DNA of 64,000 nucleotides from Allofournierella massiliensis. Lineage in GTDB: Bacteria > Bacillota > Clostridia > Oscillospirales > Ruminococcaceae. Below the pieces are notes generated by a model. It was given only the letters and a program-made list of their open reading frames with translations. It was not told the DNA's origin and made no database searches. Below, piece after piece: positions 26,637 to 36,500 of the stretch. The translations under genes and the position numbers were made by a program. The stretch lies in contig NZ_SLUM01000014.1 in NCBI RefSeq assembly GCF_004345265.1, positions 39,767 through 103,766 of the forward strand, given 5' to 3'. Every line of letters starts with the position of its first letter. Within the stretch, counting starts at the first letter, position 1.

Positions 26637-27815
26637 TTAAAAGTAGCTGCGGATCTGGAACTTGTCCACCTTTTCCACCTTTTCCTCGATCAGGGCGGTG
26701 TGGTCCTCGTTCCAGTGCACCGGAATGGCTTCGTTGCGGGTCAGCCGCAGCAGCTCGTCCACCCGTTTCTGCTCCTCGGCGGTGTACAGCAGGTAGGACA
26801 CGCCCTCCCGCTTGGCGCGGCCGGTGCGTCCGATGCGGTGGGTGTAGTGCTCATTGGCGCCGGGCACATCGTAGTTGACCACCGCGTCCACGTCGTCCAC
26901 GTCGATGCCGCGGGCGGCCACGTCGGTGGCCACCAGCACCGCGATGTTGCCCTCCCGGAAGCTGGCCATGATCTTGTTCCGGTCGCTCTGGGAAAGGTCG
27001 CCGTGCAGGCAGTCCACCACAAAGTTCAGCCGGGCCAGCTGGTTGGTCAGGATGGCGGTGGTGAACTTTGTGTTGCAGAATACCATCACCCGCTTGTACT
27101 CGCCGGAGATGATGATCTGGGCCAGATCCGCCAGCTTGTTGCGGCCGTTGGTGAGCAACTTATACTGGTGGATCTTGGGCTGGCTTTCCAGCACCGGCTG
27201 CACGCTGATCTCCTCCGCATCCCGCTGGTAGAGCCAGCCAATGTCCATCACCTCGCGGCTGATGGTGGCGCTGAACATGCACAGGCTCTTGCGTGCCTTC
27301 ATGGAATCAATGATCCGGCGCACGTCCTTGTAGAAGCCCATGTTCAGCATCTCGTCCGCCTCGTCCAGCACGATGCTGGTCACACCGCTCACGTCGATGT
27401 TCTTGTGGTGCATGTGGTCCATCAGGCGGCCGGGGGTGGCCACCACGATCTGGCAGCCCTTCTTCAGCTTCTCGGCCTGACGCTGGATGTTGGCGCCGCC
27501 GTACACGCAGACGATGCGTACCTTGGGCAGGAAATGGGCCAGCTCGGTGAGCTCCTCGGCAATCTGCTGGGCTAGCTCACGGGTGGGGGCCAGAATCACC
27601 GCCTGGGGCTTGTTGCTCTCGGGATTGATGCGCTCGATGATGGGAATGCCGAAGGCGCAGGTTTTGCCGGTACCGGTGGGGGCTTTTGCAATGACGTCCT
27701 TGCCGGCCATCATCACCGGGATTGCCTTCTCCTGCACCTCGGTCATCTCGGTGAAGCCCATCCGCTCCACCGCCTGCAAAATTTCGGGGCTGCATTTCAG
27801 CTCGCTGTATAACAT
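26637..27815 (-). CDS. DEAD-box ATP-dependent RNA helicase
   Basis: Unwinds RNA duplexes in mRNA decay, ribosome assembly or cold adaptation. The 392-residue protein is a bare helicase core: Q motif region (GFTEMTEVQEKAIP), motif I APTGTGKT, Ia PTRELAQQ, II LDEADEM, III FSATIS, and VI HRIGRTGR. There is almost no C-terminal extension (ending KVDKFQIRSYF), unlike CshA or DeaD, so partner choice must come from the core. The binding site CGGAGAAAA precedes the ATG. It sits alone with its own promoter. Confidence 0.94.
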   Translation of the reverse strand: MLYSELKCSPEILQAVERMGFTEMTEVQEKAIPVMMAGKDVIAKAPTGTGKTCAFGIPIIERINPESNKPQAVILAPTRELAQQIAEELTELAHFLPKVRIVCVYGGANIQRQAEKLKKGCQIVVATPGRLMDHMHHKNIDVSGVTSIVLDEADEMLNMGFYKDVRRIIDSMKARKSLCMFSATISREVMDIGWLYQRDAEEISVQPVLESQPKIHQYKLLTNGRNKLADLAQIIISGEYKRVMVFCNTKFTTAILTNQLARLNFVVDCLHGDLSQSDRNKIMASFREGNIAVLVATDVAARGIDVDDVDAVVNYDVPGANEHYTHRIGRTGRAKREGVSYLLYTAEEQKRVDELLRLTRNEAIPVHWNEDHTALIEEKVEKVDKFQIRSYF

Positions 27816-27910
27816 ATTTTATTTTCTCCGTTTCGTATAGCCCCGCCCGGTCCCGTGCGCTGCTGCGCACATCCGGCCGCGGGGGTTTTCTTTTTTGTGC
27901 ATACATGGTT

Positions 27911-27920
27911 ATTATAGCAT
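27911..27920 (-). promoter_or_regulatory. Extended -10 promoter of the helicase gene
   Basis: TGCTATAAT on the minus strand (TATAAT 27916-27911), without a clear -35. The same TGC-TATAAT form recurs at several promoters in this window. Confidence 0.55.
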
Positions 27921-27949
27921 GCCCGGGCTTGAAACGGAATAGCTCGCCC

Positions 27950-29306
27950 TCAGCCCTGTTCCGAATCGGTCGCGGGATGCTGCCTCCGCAGCGCCCACAC
28001 CAGCAGAAACAGCGCAATGGCAATGGACAGATAATCCGCGGTGGTCTGGGTGAAATTAATGCCCTTCAGACCAAACACCTGCCCCAGCACAAACAGCAGC
28101 GGAATGAAAAACAGCCCCTGACGGAACAACGAAAGCAGCGTGGCCGGAATCGGCCGATCCATGGCCTGCAGGCTGTTGATGGTCAGAAACAGCAGTCCCA
28201 GAATCGGCCCGGCCAGCGAAGTGGCAACCAGCATATCGGCGCCGTATTCGATCACCTAGGCGTCGTCGATGAACACCCGGATCACCTGAGGGGCAAATCC
28301 GATGTAAATTCCGCTGAGCAGTGTGCCGCACACCAGCGTGAGTGCTCCGCTGAACCACAGAATGTCCCGGAATCGCTTTGCTGCCCCGGCCCCGTGGCAG
28401 TAGCCCAGCAACGGTTGAATGCCGTTGGTGATCCCCATGTGAACAAATACGATGAACATGTATACCTTGGTTACAATGCCCATGGCTGCCACCGCTGTGT
28501 CGCCATAGGGCACCAGCGCGTTGTTCAGCAACACGGTGGAAATGCTCATCAGGGCTGAATTGATTCCCGCCGGAATTCCGATGCTCACCACCCGCCGGGC
28601 GATCCGGCCACAGCCGGCCAGATACCGGGGATTCATGGAGAGCATTGCACTTTTACGGGTCAGATACCAGATATAATATACGCAACCGAACACATTGCCC
28701 AGCACCGTGGCAATGGCTGCACCGGCAGTGCCCATGTCCAGCGTCAGAATGAAGATGGGGGTCCAGCACAATGTTCACCACCGTACCGATCATGCCGCCC
28801 AGCATGGAGGCGTTGGCCGCACCCTCGCCCCGCACCACATGGCCGAAGGAATTGGCCAGCAGAATAAAGGGTGCGCCCACCGCAATATAAAACAGGTAAT
28901 CCCGGGAAAATTCCCAGGTGTCCGGCGTGCTTCCCAGAATGCGCAAAAGCGGTTCCATGCCCAGCAGGATGGCTGCCGTAGCCAGTAGCCCCACAGCCAG
29001 CGAACTGTAAAAGCAGAAGGCCGAAGCCGCCCTGACCCGCTTTTCCTCCTTCTGCCCCAGCAAAATCGAGATGGTCGCACTGCCGCCAATGCCGATCAGA
29101 TTGGCCACCGCCATGTACATCACAAACACCGCGTTGGTCAGCGAAACCGCCGCCACCTGGCAGGCATCGTGGGTCTGGCCCACAAAAAAGGTATCGGCCA
29201 TATTGTAAATCACCAGCACCAGCGACGAAATCACCGTGGGGATGGCCATGCGCATCACCGCTTTTCGTACCGGCGTGCGCAGAAACAGTTCCTGATCACT
29301 TTTCAT
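27950..29306 (-). pseudogene. MATE-family efflux pump, broken by a frameshift and a stop codon
   Basis: Three segments together make a complete 12-helix MATE transporter, starting MKSDQELFLRTPVRKAVMRM. The frame breaks at a C5 run (28757-28761, GGGGG on the plus strand): VNIVLDP should continue into IFILTLDMGTAG, which needs four C. A second lesion is an in-frame TAG at 28258-28256 between FIDDA and VIEYGADML; a single base change (GAG to TAG) explains it. Two independent lesions suggest a real pseudogene rather than one sequencing error, though the homopolymer could also be a switchable or miscalled site. It lies immediately downstream of a marR gene, with a shared operator-like site in front of each. 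Confidence 0.85.
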
Positions 29307-29324
29307 TTCTTTCCCTCTTCCCTC

Positions 29325-29347
29325 TTTTGTTTGGTAGCAAACAATTG
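29325..29347 (-). promoter_or_regulatory. Operator-like site before the MATE pseudogene
   Basis: GTTTGCTACCAAACAAAA on the minus strand, preceded by CAATT, matches 15 of 18 bases of the site in front of the marR gene at 29842-29859. It lies 19 bases before the MATE start. Confidence 0.55.
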
Positions 29348-29378
29348 GCGGACAACTGCCCCTTTCAGGGCCGCCCGC

Positions 29379-29825
29379 TTACAGGTTGGCCTGCATGCGG
29401 GCCAGAAAACGGCGCAGCTGCTCCAGCTCCTCCGGGGAGAAGCCGTTCACCAGTTGTCGTTCCAGCTCCTGCCGGATGGCGGAATACCGCTGCTGCAGCT
29501 GACGGCCCGCAGGCTCCAGCTGCAGCGCCTTGCGCCGGCCATCCTGTGCGTCACTCACCCGCCGGATCAGGCCCTTCTCCTCCATCAGCGCCAGCATTTT
29601 GGAGGCAGTGGCCCGGTTGATGGCAAACTCCTCCTCCACATCCCGCTGGAACACCGGCTCACCCATCTGCTCCTGATGGAACAGAAAATCGGTGATCCAC
29701 ATGTTCTGCAAGGTACACTCCTTCATCTGCCGCCGGTCATACAGCGAATGGATGCGCCGCAGAATCTGGTTATCCAGCTTTTTGATCTGAAGGCTCACGT
29801 CCTGATTCTGAGGATTTTGCTGCAC
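29379..29825 (-). CDS. MarR-family transcriptional regulator
   Basis: A 148-residue winged-helix dimer type. Helices flank the DNA-reading segment VFQRDVEEEFAINRATASKMLALMEEKGLIRR and the wing SDAQDGRRKALQLEP. The start is a GTG at 29825 preceded by AGGGGGA. The gene precedes the broken MATE pump, which is the usual regulator-pump arrangement. A strong promoter and an operator-like repeat upstream suggest autorepression. The pump is dead, so the regulator may have lost its target or may act elsewhere. Confidence 0.88.
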   Translation of the reverse strand: MQQNPQNQDVSLQIKKLDNQILRRIHSLYDRRQMKECTLQNMWITDFLFHQEQMGEPVFQRDVEEEFAINRATASKMLALMEEKGLIRRVSDAQDGRRKALQLEPAGRQLQQRYSAIRQELERQLVNGFSPEELEQLRRFLARMQANL

Positions 29826-29841
29826 GATCCATTCCCCCTGT

Positions 29842-29890
29842 TTTTGTTTGCTTGCAAATCAATTGTAGAGAGATGTGCCCGGCTTGTCAA
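29842..29890 (-). promoter_or_regulatory. marR promoter with overlapping operator-like site
   Basis: TTGACA (29890-29885) and TACAAT (29867-29862), spacer 17. Immediately downstream lies ATTTGCAAGCAAACAAAA (29859-29842), containing the dyad TTTGC-AA-GCAAA. A protein bound there would cover the transcription start. Confidence 0.7.
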
Positions 29891-29910
29891 CCCTTTTGTT
29901 CTGCCTCACA

Positions 29911-29947
29911 CAAAAAGGCACGGCGTTTTTCCACAAAACGCCGTGCC
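29911..29947 (-). terminator. Terminator after ftsH
   Basis: GGCACGGCGTTTT/AAAACGCCGTGCC stem followed by TTTTTG on the minus strand. Confidence 0.9.
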
Positions 29948-29967
29948 GGGGATGCTTATTTGTATTC

Positions 29968-31869
29968 TCAGCCGGGCAGCTGCTGTTGTGCCGGGGCTGT
30001 GGGTTCAGGCTGGCGGTTCAGGATCTCCATGAATTCCTCGCCGGTGATGGTCTCCCGCTCCATCAGGAAGGTGGCCAGCTCGTGCAGCTTGTCCACGTTG
30101 TCCTTCAGGATTTCCATGGCCTTGGCGTGGGCAGATTTGATCAGCTCCAGCACCTCCTGGTCAATCTTCTCCGCAGTGCCCTCGCTGCAGGCCAGCGAAG
30201 CATCGCCACCCAGATACTGGCTGTTCACGGTGGCCAGCGCCATCATGTCGAACTCCTTGCTCATGCCCAGACGGGTCACCATGTTCCGGGCCAGACGGGT
30301 GGCCTGCTCAATGTCGTTGGAAGCACCGCTGGTGTAGCTGCCGAAGATCAGCTCCTCGGCGGCACGGCCGCCGGTAAAGGTGGCAATCTTGTTGAAGGCC
30401 TCCTCCCGGCTGAGCAGGTTGGTCTCCTCCTCCGGCACCTGCAGGGTGTAGCCCAGTGCGCCGGAGGTGCGGGGTACAATGGTGATCTTGGCCACCGGGG
30501 CGCTGTTGGTCTGCTTGGCAGCCACCAGCGCATGGCCGATCTCGTGGTAGGCCACAATTCGCTTTTCCCTGGGGTTCAGCACCTTGTTCTTGCGCTGATA
30601 ACCGGCGATTACCGTTTCCACGGCCTCCATCAGGTCGCCCTGATTCACGATGCGGCGGTTCTGCTTCACCGCCCGCAGCGCGGCCTCGTTCACCATGTTG
30701 GCCAGCTCGGCGCCGGAAGCGCCGCTGGTGGCCCGGGCAATGGCCATGAAGTCCACGTTCTCGTCCACCATGACCTTTTTGGCGTGCACCTTCAGAATGG
30801 CGGCACGGCCTTCCAGATCCGGCAGCTCCACCGGGATGCGCCGGTCGAACCGGCCGGGACGCAGCAGGGCCTTGTCCAGGGTTTCCGGGCGGTTGGTGGC
30901 CGCCAGAATGATCACACCCTTGCTGCCGTCAAAACCGTCCATCTCGGTGAGCAGCTGGTTCAGGGTCTGCTCCCGTTCGTCGTTGCCGCCGCTGATTCCG
31001 GCCGCATTGTCACGGCTCTTGCCAATGGTATCGATCTCGTCGATGAACACGATGCAGGGGGCCTTCTCCGCGGCCTGCTTGAACAGGTCACGCACTCGGG
31101 CCGCGCCCATGCCCACGAACATCTCCACAAATTCGGAACCGGCGATGCTGAAGAAGGGCACGCCCGCCTCACCGGCGACCGCCTTGGCCAGCAGGGTTTT
31201 ACCGGTACCCGGAGGGCCCACCAGCAGCGCACCCTTGGGCAGGGTGGCGCCGATGCTGTTGTACTTGCTGGGGTTATGCAAAAAGTCCACGATCTCGGCC
31301 AGGGCTTCCTTGGCTTCGTCCTGCCCGGCCACATCGGCAAAGGTCTTGCCGGTCTGGGCCTCCACATACACTTTCGCATTGGATTTGCCGAAGCTCATGG
31401 CGTTGGGGCCGCCCATCCGCTTCATCATAAAGCGCATGAGCAGCTGGCCCAGCAGCACCATGAACAGCACCGGCAGCACCACGCTGAACAACAGGTTCAT
31501 GATGGGCGAGGTCTTGGTGGGGATCACGCCGCCGTACTCCACCTCGCCGCCTTCGGGATTTTTAGCCTCCAGCAGCCGTTCCACGCGGTCCGGGTCATTG
31601 ACCCACGCGGTTTGATAGATCCGCTCCTTGCCGTTTTCATCCAGTGCCTGATAGGTGATGGTGCCATTGGACGCATCCTCCTGCACCACGCTCACCTTAC
31701 CCTCTTCCAGATCGGTGACGAAGCGATTGTAGCTCACCTCGGTCACCGATCCGCGCATGATGTTGGGGAACACCAGCGCATTGAGCAAAAGCAGGATCAC
31801 CACCGCGGCCACATAGTAATAAATCAGTGCCTTTTTGGGATTTTTGGGTCCTGTCGTTTTCATATTCAC
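29968..31869 (-). CDS. ftsH: ATP-dependent zinc metalloprotease FtsH
   Basis: A membrane AAA+ protease that degrades membrane and regulatory proteins. It is 633 residues: a first helix (about 12-32), an extracytoplasmic domain, a second helix (about 115-135), then the AAA module with Walker A GPPGTGKT near 218, Walker B VFIDEID and the arginine-finger region ATNRPE...RPGRFDRR. The protease domain has HEIGH near 442, with Ile where Ala is usual, and the distal Asp metal ligand region. The start follows AAAGGCGGAG. It is a single gene ending at a strong terminator. Confidence 0.96.
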   Translation of the reverse strand: MNMKTTGPKNPKKALIYYYVAAVVILLLLNALVFPNIMRGSVTEVSYNRFVTDLEEGKVSVVQEDASNGTITYQALDENGKERIYQTAWVNDPDRVERLLEAKNPEGGEVEYGGVIPTKTSPIMNLLFSVVLPVLFMVLLGQLLMRFMMKRMGGPNAMSFGKSNAKVYVEAQTGKTFADVAGQDEAKEALAEIVDFLHNPSKYNSIGATLPKGALLVGPPGTGKTLLAKAVAGEAGVPFFSIAGSEFVEMFVGMGAARVRDLFKQAAEKAPCIVFIDEIDTIGKSRDNAAGISGGNDEREQTLNQLLTEMDGFDGSKGVIILAATNRPETLDKALLRPGRFDRRIPVELPDLEGRAAILKVHAKKVMVDENVDFMAIARATSGASGAELANMVNEAALRAVKQNRRIVNQGDLMEAVETVIAGYQRKNKVLNPREKRIVAYHEIGHALVAAKQTNSAPVAKITIVPRTSGALGYTLQVPEEETNLLSREEAFNKIATFTGGRAAEELIFGSYTSGASNDIEQATRLARNMVTRLGMSKEFDMMALATVNSQYLGGDASLACSEGTAEKIDQEVLELIKSAHAKAMEILKDNVDKLHELATFLMERETITGEEFMEILNRQPEPTAPAQQQLPG

Positions 31870-31968
31870 TCCGCCTTTTTCAAGTGGTATCGGTTCAATT
31901 CTACTATTCTAGGATACATTCCCGATATGAAGAATATATGAACGTTTCTAAAAGATTTCGCGCACAAT

Positions 31969-32454
31969 TCAGGGCAGCTCCACTTCGCCCAGTTTCAGTG
32001 GCATTTCGCCGTAGGGATCCAGTGTGATCTGAACGGTTTTGCCCTCCATTTCCTCCGGGTCCACCTCCAGAATCAGCTCCACATCTCCGATGCAGCCCAC
32101 CGGCACACAGGGCTCGGTTTCCATCGTTACATTTTCATCCCAGGGCTCCCACACATCCACCGCATAACGGTCGCCTTTTGCCGGAGCTACCCCCAGATTC
32201 CACCCGGCAATAAAGATGTCCTGATTGCTGTTGTTGGTGAGCACGAAGCGCAGGCGATAGTAGTTGTAGCCCTCCTCTGCTCCCTCAGGCTGCACCGGCT
32301 CGATTTCCACACCCTCCATGGACGCATACCAGCCGGGGGCCATGTTCAACGCACTCAGATGCACCGCACCCCATATACCTACCCCCAGCACCGCCAGCAC
32401 CAGAAGTCCGGCCAGCACCCAGAGACCCATTCCCTTTCTGGTATCCTCAATCAT
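31969..32454 (-). CDS. Membrane-anchored protein of unknown function
   Basis: I do not recognise a family. The 161-residue product has a short cytoplasmic start (MIEDTRKGMG), one membrane helix (about 10-35), and an extracellular beta-rich part with YNYYRLRFVLTNNSNQDIF and DVELILEVDPEEMEGK. This resembles the layout of immunoglobulin-like DUF4352-type domains, but weakly. Two cysteines lie close together (CVPVGC). The ATG at 32454 has CAGGAGG upstream and overlaps the end of the preceding gene by 8 bases, so the two are translationally coupled and probably work together at the cell surface. Confidence 0.7.
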   Translation of the reverse strand: MIEDTRKGMGLWVLAGLLVLAVLGVGIWGAVHLSALNMAPGWYASMEGVEIEPVQPEGAEEGYNYYRLRFVLTNNSNQDIFIAGWNLGVAPAKGDRYAVDVWEPWDENVTMETEPCVPVGCIGDVELILEVDPEEMEGKTVQITLDPYGEMPLKLGEVELP

Positions 32455-33145
32455 TGCCGGCCACCTCCTGCGCAAAGCTCACAGGCACGCCTGCCGCCTG
32501 CACGCTTTCGTTGTTGTAGTCCTCGTCCTTTTCCAGCCAGTGCATCCAGAAGGTGCCCTCGCTCACGGATTCCGGCACCAGAAAATATACCCAGCCTTCC
32601 TCCATGCCGCTCTCGCACAGCTCATAGCCGTCCAGTGCCCGCATGGCCCATTCCGGATGCTCCTGCTTCAGCCGATAGCCCCCCAGATTGGGATAATAGG
32701 TTCCGCCGCACTGCAGATAAAAGGCTCCGCTGCAGTCCCACACGGCATCGTTCACAGCGCCCATGCGCAACGCTACCCGGACGATTTTCTCATCCTGTGC
32801 CGCACCGGTGATTCGGCCCATGTCCTCGCCCTGACCGCTCACCTTCATGGCGCGCTGCAGCGGGCCGAAGGAAAAGCTCTCGTCCGCCGGGTAAACGTTT
32901 TGCTCTGCACTGGGCACATAAACCGCGTTATTGCGCTGCATCTGGGCGCTTTTGCCCCAGATAAAAACACCCTCCACCAGCAAAACCGCCAGCAGGATGG
33001 CGCAGATGACCAAGGGAACCAGCCTTGCCGATCCCCCGCCTGCCCGCTCCGGGGTTTCGCCGGAAAAGTGATCCGGCTCCTGCCAGGGCTCTCGTTCCGG
33101 TGCCTGCGCGTTCCAGGCATCGGAATGTGGTGCGTTTCGCTTCAT
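32447..33145 (-). CDS. Membrane-anchored protein of unknown function, coupled to the next gene
   Basis: No family recognised. The 232-residue protein has a polar, Pro/Glu-rich cytoplasmic N-terminus of about 45 residues and one membrane helix (RLVPLVICAILLAVLLVEGV). The extracellular domain contains three cysteines (VWDCSG, LQCGG, YELCES) and aromatic-rich stretches such as FWMHWLEKDEDYNNES. The start at 33145 has GGAGGCGGGG. A good promoter lies at 33206-33234. The stop overlaps the ATG of the following gene (ATGATTGA). Both proteins share the same topology, suggesting a heteromeric surface complex; this is inference. Confidence 0.7.
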   Translation of the reverse strand: MKRNAPHSDAWNAQAPEREPWQEPDHFSGETPERAGGGSARLVPLVICAILLAVLLVEGVFIWGKSAQMQRNNAVYVPSAEQNVYPADESFSFGPLQRAMKVSGQGEDMGRITGAAQDEKIVRVALRMGAVNDAVWDCSGAFYLQCGGTYYPNLGGYRLKQEHPEWAMRALDGYELCESGMEEGWVYFLVPESVSEGTFWMHWLEKDEDYNNESVQAAGVPVSFAQEVAGND

Positions 33146-33205
33146 GGACCCCGCCTCCTCTTCCGGCACATGCCCCGCTGGGGCAGCCGGTTTTCGTTTT
33201 CTTTT

Positions 33206-33234
33206 ATTATACCGGTTCGAACAGATTCTGTCAG
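33206..33234 (-). promoter_or_regulatory. Promoter of the two unknown membrane proteins
   Basis: CTGACA (33234-33229) and TATAAT (33211-33206), spacer 17. Confidence 0.78.
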
Positions 33235-33411
33235 CAAAATGCATAAAGAAAACGCCGCCGGCATTTAGCCGGCGTGACATAAGAAAACAACGCCGGAAAA
33301 GGGCTGTTTTTGCGGGATTGCAGCGTCAAAGCCCCTTGACAACCACCAAGGGTGCCTGCGGGTCTTTTCCTTGCACTCCCATCAAAATCAGCTCTTTTCC
33401 GGTGCTGTGCA

Positions 33412-33520
33412 GTTCTGCCCCAGGATTTTGGATGCAGAAAGTGCGAAAAGGGGCGGCGCAAGCCTTGATGGCTTGCCCGCCCCTTTGAACATTTTGTGCG
33501 CCAAAATCCTACGGCAGAAC
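33412..33520. repeat. Large imperfect inverted repeat, possible carB terminator
   Basis: Arms of about 50 bases: GTTCTGCC..AGGATTTTGG...GGGGCGG..CAAGCC reappears inverted on the other side of a 5-base loop (TTGAT). The inner 17-bp GC stem followed by TTTTC on the minus strand could terminate carB transcripts. The outer arms are much longer than a terminator needs, which suggests a small palindromic element. Confidence 0.65.
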
Positions 33521-33581
33521 CGTCGTTTTCTTGTGCCACACCGGCTTTGCCGGCGGCGTTTGAAAAAGCGGAATTTTTCCC

Positions 33582-36500
33582 TTACAGGGTGGAGATGTCG
33601 ATCAGCTCCACATCGTCCAGTGTGGCGCCGCTGCGCAGGGTCTCCACCAGCACCTTGGCGGTGTCGATGGCGGTCAGGCAGGGCACGCTCAGCTCCACAG
33701 CCTTGCGGCGCATCTTCACGCTGTCCAGATCCGGGTCACGGCCATGGTCGGAGGTGGAGATCACATAGTCCACCAGACCGCTTTCCAGCAGGTCCAGAAT
33801 GTTGGGATGCTCGTCGCTGATGCGGCGCACGGTGTTGCAGGCAATCATGTTGCTGTTCAGGGTCTTGGCGGTGCCGCTGGTGGCATAGAGCTTGTAGCCC
33901 ATGTCCTTCAGCTGCCAGGCGGTGTCCAGAATCTCCAGCTTGTCCGCGTTCTTCACGGTGATCAGGCAGCAGCTGCCGCTGCGGGGCTTCTGGAACTTGT
34001 AGCCGGCGCCCACCAGACCCTTCAGCAGCGCGTCGCTGAAGTTGCGGGCGATGCCCAGCACCTCGCCGGTGCTCTTCATCTCGGGGCCCAGCTGGGTGTC
34101 CACGCCGTGCAGCTTCTCAAAGCTGAACACGGGAACCTTAACGGCCACATAGGGTGCATCGGGACGGATGCCGGTGCCCCAGCCCATATCCTTCAGCTTC
34201 TCACCCAGCATGCAGCGCACGGCCAGTTCCACCATGGGAACTCCGGTCACCTTGCTGATGTAGGGCACGGTACGGCTGGAACGGGGGTTCACCTCGATGA
34301 CGTAAACCTGATTGTTGTACACCACATACTGGATGTTCACCAGACCCACAACCTTCAGCTCGCGGGCCAGACGGCCGGTGTATTCCACCAGCATCTGCTT
34401 GATACGGGCAGACAGGGTGCGGGGCGGGTAGACGCTGATGGAGTCGCCGGAATGGATGCCGGCACGCTCCACATGCTCCATCATACCGGGAATCAGGTAA
34501 TCCTCGCCGTCACAGATGGCATCCACTTCACATTCGGTACCCATCAGGTACTTGTCCACCAGAACCGGGTTCTCCATATCGGTGTGCTCGGCGATGATGG
34601 CCATGTACTCGGTCACATCGTCGGGGCCGTAGGCGATGATCATGTTCTGGCCGCCCAGCACATAGCTGGGACGCAGCAGAACCGGGTAGCCCAGCTCGCT
34701 GCCGGCGGCCAGCGCCTGTTCGGTGGTGAACACGGTGTGTCCCTTCGGGCGGGGAATGCCGCAGCGCTCCAGCAGCTCGTCGAAGCGCTCACGGTCCTCG
34801 GCCTCGTCGATGGCGTCCGCCGGGGTACCCAGCAGCTTCACGCCCAGCTCGGTCAGGTGCTTGGTGAGCTTGATGGCGGTCTGGCCGCCGAACTGTACCA
34901 CGCAGGCCCAGGGCTTCTCGGTCTCCAGAATGTTCTCCACACTCTCGGGATCCAGCGGGTCAAAGTACAGCCGGTCGCCGGTGTCGAAGTCGGTGGAAAC
35001 CGTCTCGGGGTTGTTGTTGGCGATCACAGCCTCGTAGCCGTATTTTTTCAGGGTCCACACGCAGTGCACGCTGCAGTAGTCGAACTCGATGCCCTGACCG
35101 ATGCGGATGGGGCCGGAACCGAATACCAGCACCTTCTTTTTGTCGGTGGGATGGTCGGCGATAAACTGGGCGGCCTCGTTCTCCTCGTCAAAGCTGGAGT
35201 AGAAGTAAGGCGTGCGGGCGGCGAACTCGGCGGCGCAGGTATCTACCATCTTGAAGCCGGCGCGCAGGCGGGCGGGCAGCTCGGTGCAGCCGCTGATGCG
35301 CTTGATGGCCTTGTCGGTGAAGCCCTGGCGCTTGGCCAGCTTGTACAGCTCCATGCTCATCTCACCGGCAGCCAGACGCTTCTCAGTGTCGGCCAGCTTG
35401 GCGAGCTTGGACAGGAACCAGTAGTCGATCTTGGTGGCGGCGTAAATTTCTTCAAAGCTGAAGCCGCGCTTGATGGCCTCGAACACCACAAAGCTGCGGT
35501 CGGAATCGCACACATGCAGCTTCTGATGAATCTCCTCGTCGGTGCACTCGGCCAGATGGGGCAGATCCATGGTGTCCAGACCCAGCTCGATGGAGCGAAC
35601 CGCCTTCATCAGGGCTTCCTCGAAGCTCTGGCCGATGGCCATTACCTCACCGGTGGCCATCATCTGGGTACCCAGATCCTTCTTGGCGTAAACGAACTTG
35701 TCGAAGGGCCACTTGGGGAACTTGACCACGCAGTAGTCCAGCGCAGGCTCGAAGCAGGCGCAGGTCTGGCCGGTGATGTCGTTGGTAATCTCGTCCAGGC
35801 TGTAGCCGATGGCGATCTTGGTGGCCACCTTGGCGATGGGGTAACCGGTAGCCTTGGAGGCCAGCGCGGAGGAGCGGCTCACGCGGGGGTTTACCTCGAT
35901 GACCGCATACTCAAAGCTGTCCGGCTTCAGGGCGAACTGGCAGTTGCAGCCGCCCTCGATGCCCAGCTCGGTGATGATGCGCAGCGCGGAGGAGCGCAGC
36001 ATCTGGTATTCCTTATCAGACAGGGTCTGGCTGGGGGCCACAACGATGGAGTCGCCGGTGTGCACGCCCACCGGGTCGAAGTTCTCCATGTTACATACGG
36101 TGATCACGTTGCCCTTGCCGTCGCGCATCACTTCGTACTCGATCTCTTTCCAGCCGGCGATGCACTTTTCGATCAGCACCTGATGGATGGGAGACAGACG
36201 CAGACCGTTGGTACCGATCTCGCGCAGCTGGGCCTCGTCCTCACAGATACCGCCGCCGGTGCCGCCCATGGTGAAGGCGGGGCGCACGATCACGGGGTAG
36301 TCGATCTCTTTGGCGAAGGCCAGAGCGTCGTCCAGGTTTTCCACCACCTTGCTGGGGATGCAGGGCTCGCCCAGCTTCTCCATGGTGTCCTTGAACAGCT
36401 GCCGGTCCTCGGCCCGGTCGATGGTCTCGGGCTTGCAGCCCAGCAGGCGCACGCCCTCGGCCTCCAGGAAGCCTTCCCGGGCCAGAGTCATGGCCATGTT

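Larger units (their letters stand above)
33146..33581. other. Intergenic region downstream of carB
   Basis: About 436 bases with no credible gene. From right to left it holds the large imperfect inverted repeat (33412-33520), a hairpin with GCCGGC/GCCGGC arms at 33254-33277 that may be a terminator, and the promoter of the membrane-protein pair. Confidence 0.6.
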
